Of a stretch of DNA of 64,000 nt, positions 62,749 to 64,000 are shown in pieces. Numbering within the stretch: position 1 is the first letter of the stretch; the number at the start of each line of letters is the position of its first letter. The notes beneath the pieces were generated by a model. The model saw only the letters and a program-made list of their open reading frames with translations. It did no database searches and had not been told where the DNA came from. The DNA lies in contig NZ_VRKN01000015.1 of NCBI RefSeq assembly GCF_008080435.1, positions 1 to 64,000 on the forward strand, read 5' to 3'. The DNA is from Enterobacter asburiae. Lineage in GTDB: Bacteria > Pseudomonadota > Gammaproteobacteria > Enterobacterales > Enterobacteriaceae. The position numbers and the translations under genes are program-made.

Positions 62749-64000
62749 ATGATTTATTCATCTGCTACGCATGCCTTTTCTGTTAACCCGGCAACGGGGG
62801 AAACCCTCGCCGCGTATCCCTGGGCGACGCCGGAAGAGGTTGAACGCGCGATTTCTCATTCTGACGCGGGGTATCGCCAGTGGCGACGCGAAAGCGTGTC
62901 CCATCGGGCGCAGAAGCTGCGGGAACTCGGCGCAGCGTTGCGAAACCGCGCGGAAGAGATGGCGCAGACAATCTCCCGTGAAATGGGGAAACCTATCCTG
63001 CAGGCGCGGGCGGAAGTGGCAAAATCTGCCGCGCTGTGCGACTGGTATGCCGAGCACGGCCCGGCGATGCTGCGTGCGGAGCCTACGCTGGTGGAAAACC
63101 ACAACGCGGTCATTGAATACCGTCCGCTGGGGCCGGTTCTCGCAGTGATGCCCTGGAACTTCCCGCTCTGGCAGGTGCTGCGTGGCGCGGTGCCGATCCT
63201 GCTGGCAGGTAACAGCTATCTGCTCAAACATGCGCCGAACGTGCTCGGCTCTGCGGACCTTATTGCGCAGATCTTTGCGGATGCCGGTTTCCCTGAAGGT
63301 GTATTCGGCTGGGTGAATGCCACCAATGACGGCGTAAGTCAGGCGATTAACGATCGCCGTATTGCGGCGGTGACCGTCACCGGCAGCGTGCGTGCCGGTG
63401 CGGCCATTGGCGCGCAGGCAGGGGCCGCGCTGAAAAAATGCGTTCTTGAGCTGGGTGGCTCCGACCCGTTTATCATTCTCAACGATGCCGACCTCGATCT
63501 TGCCGTGAAGGCGGCGGTGGCGGGTCGCTACCAGAATACCGGGCAGGTGTGCGCGGCGGCGAAACGTTTTATCGTCGAGGAGGGTATCGCAGAGACCTTT
63601 ACCCGGCGTTTTGTCGAGGCCGTTTCTGCGCTGAAGCTGGGCGCACCGGATCGGGAAGAGAACTTTATTGGCCCGATGGCGCGTTTTGACCTGCGCGATG
63701 AACTGCATCAGCAGGTGCAGGCGACCCTGGCCGAAGGGGCAACGCTGCTGCTGGGCGGAGAGAAGATCAGCGGAGAGGGGAATTACTACGCGCCAACCGT
63801 GCTGTCGAACGTTAACCCGTCGATGACGGCGTTCCGCCAGGAACTGTTTGGTCCGGTCGCGGCCATTACTGTTGCGAAAGACGCGGAGCACGCCCTGACG
63901 CTTGCCAACGACAGCGACTTTGGCCTGTCCGCCACCGTCTTTACCGCTGATGCAGCGCTTGCGGATAAATTCTCCCGCGAACTGGAGTGCGGCGGCGTGT
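62749..64000 (+). CDS. sad: Succinate semialdehyde dehydrogenase Sad (YneI), partial at window end
   Basis: 417 codons open to the end of the window; the E. coli protein has about 460, so some 45 residues are cut off. [40 protein letters not shown], the catalytic [17 protein letters not shown] (Glu) and [17 protein letters not shown] (Cys) are all present. It oxidises succinate semialdehyde from GABA/putrescine breakdown to succinate with NAD. I use ATG 62749, 6 nt after GGAG; an ATG ten codons earlier (62719) lacks a ribosome site. Divergent from ptrR. Confidence 0.95.
   Translation, partial: MIYSSATHAFSVNPATGETLAAYPWATPEEVERAISHSDAGYRQWRRESVSHRAQKLRELGAALRNRAEEMAQTISREMGKPILQARAEVAKSAALCDWYAEHGPAMLRAEPTLVENHNAVIEYRPLGPVLAVMPWNFPLWQVLRGAVPILLAGNSYLLKHAPNVLGSADLIAQIFADAGFPEGVFGWVNATNDGVSQAINDRRIAAVTVTGSVRAGAAIGAQAGAALKKCVLELGGSDPFIILNDADLDLAVKAAVAGRYQNTGQVCAAAKRFIVEEGIAETFTRRFVEAVSALKLGAPDREENFIGPMARFDLRDELHQQVQATLAEGATLLLGGEKISGEGNYYAPTVLSNVNPSMTAFRQELFGPVAAITVAKDAEHALTLANDSDFGLSATVFTADAALADKFSRELECGGV

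Noticed and set aside
62758..63891. A 377-codon minus-strand frame opposite sad
   Set aside because: Arg/His-rich shadow of the sad coding sequence; sad itself has complete catalytic motifs.

Overview
The window is chromosomal DNA from an enterobacterium close to the Enterobacter cloacae complex, Leclercia or Lelliottia. Most proteins are near-identical in layout to E. coli K-12 proteins (FrmRA, Trg, YdcJ, OpgD, RimL, YdcK, TehB, SutR/YdcO, RlhA, YncJ, MarRABC, EamA, YdeE, PtrR, Sad). REP-type palindromes sit between genes, and the DNA is GC-rich apart from one AT-rich gene. I see no rRNA, tRNA, CRISPR array, insertion sequence or prophage.

Layout. (1) 0-2.8 kb: a decayed GNAT/LysR pair and an AT-rich LTA-synthase-type membrane sulfatase that looks foreign. 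(2) 2.8-15 kb: frmRA with its operator, the chemoreceptor Trg, a membrane PQQ dehydrogenase, a PcaQ-like regulator, a YghA-like reductase, ydeI with a broken ydeJ, the cioAB oxidase, and yciG with a yciF stump. (3) 15-36 kb: a K-12-like ydcJ-opgD-rimL-ydcK-tehB-ydcO-sutR-rlhA-yncJ backbone lacking ydcI, ydcH and tehA. It is interrupted by an esterase, a LysR/aminotransferase/binding-protein module, a pepT/dppA-like pair, a lipoprotein, and an EamA exporter with its AraC regulator. (4) 36-46 kb: an RibD-like reductase, ftrA/rhodanese, a MetE-like methyltransferase behind MetJ boxes, the urtABCDE urea transporter behind a sigma-54/NtrC-type promoter, and zinT behind a Zur box. (5) 46-50.6 kb: ydeE, eamA, marBAR, marC and a remnant of sotB. 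(6) 50.6-61.3 kb: an accessory catabolic region. (7) 61.3-64 kb: a GNAT gene, then ptrR divergent from sad, which runs off the window.

The most interesting block is 52.3-61.3 kb. A leftward set (Fe-dependent alcohol dehydrogenase, DHDPS-family aldolase, sodium:solute symporter, cytoplasmic BNR/sialidase-like protein, YhcH-type cupin, SDR) faces a rightward set (DtnK-type kinase, PdxA2, DeoR regulator). The shared 170 bp gap holds a perfect palindrome and a CRP-like site. DtnK plus PdxA2 is the known D-threonate route to dihydroxyacetone phosphate. The other genes suggest that a larger sialic- or ulosonic-acid-like substrate is imported, opened, cleaved and fed in; that wider pathway is my inference.

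Several short remnants (LysR, ydeJ, yciF, sotB) mark where ancestral genes were lost. Several lie at edges of the non-K-12 segments, so they are useful markers of how the region was rearranged.
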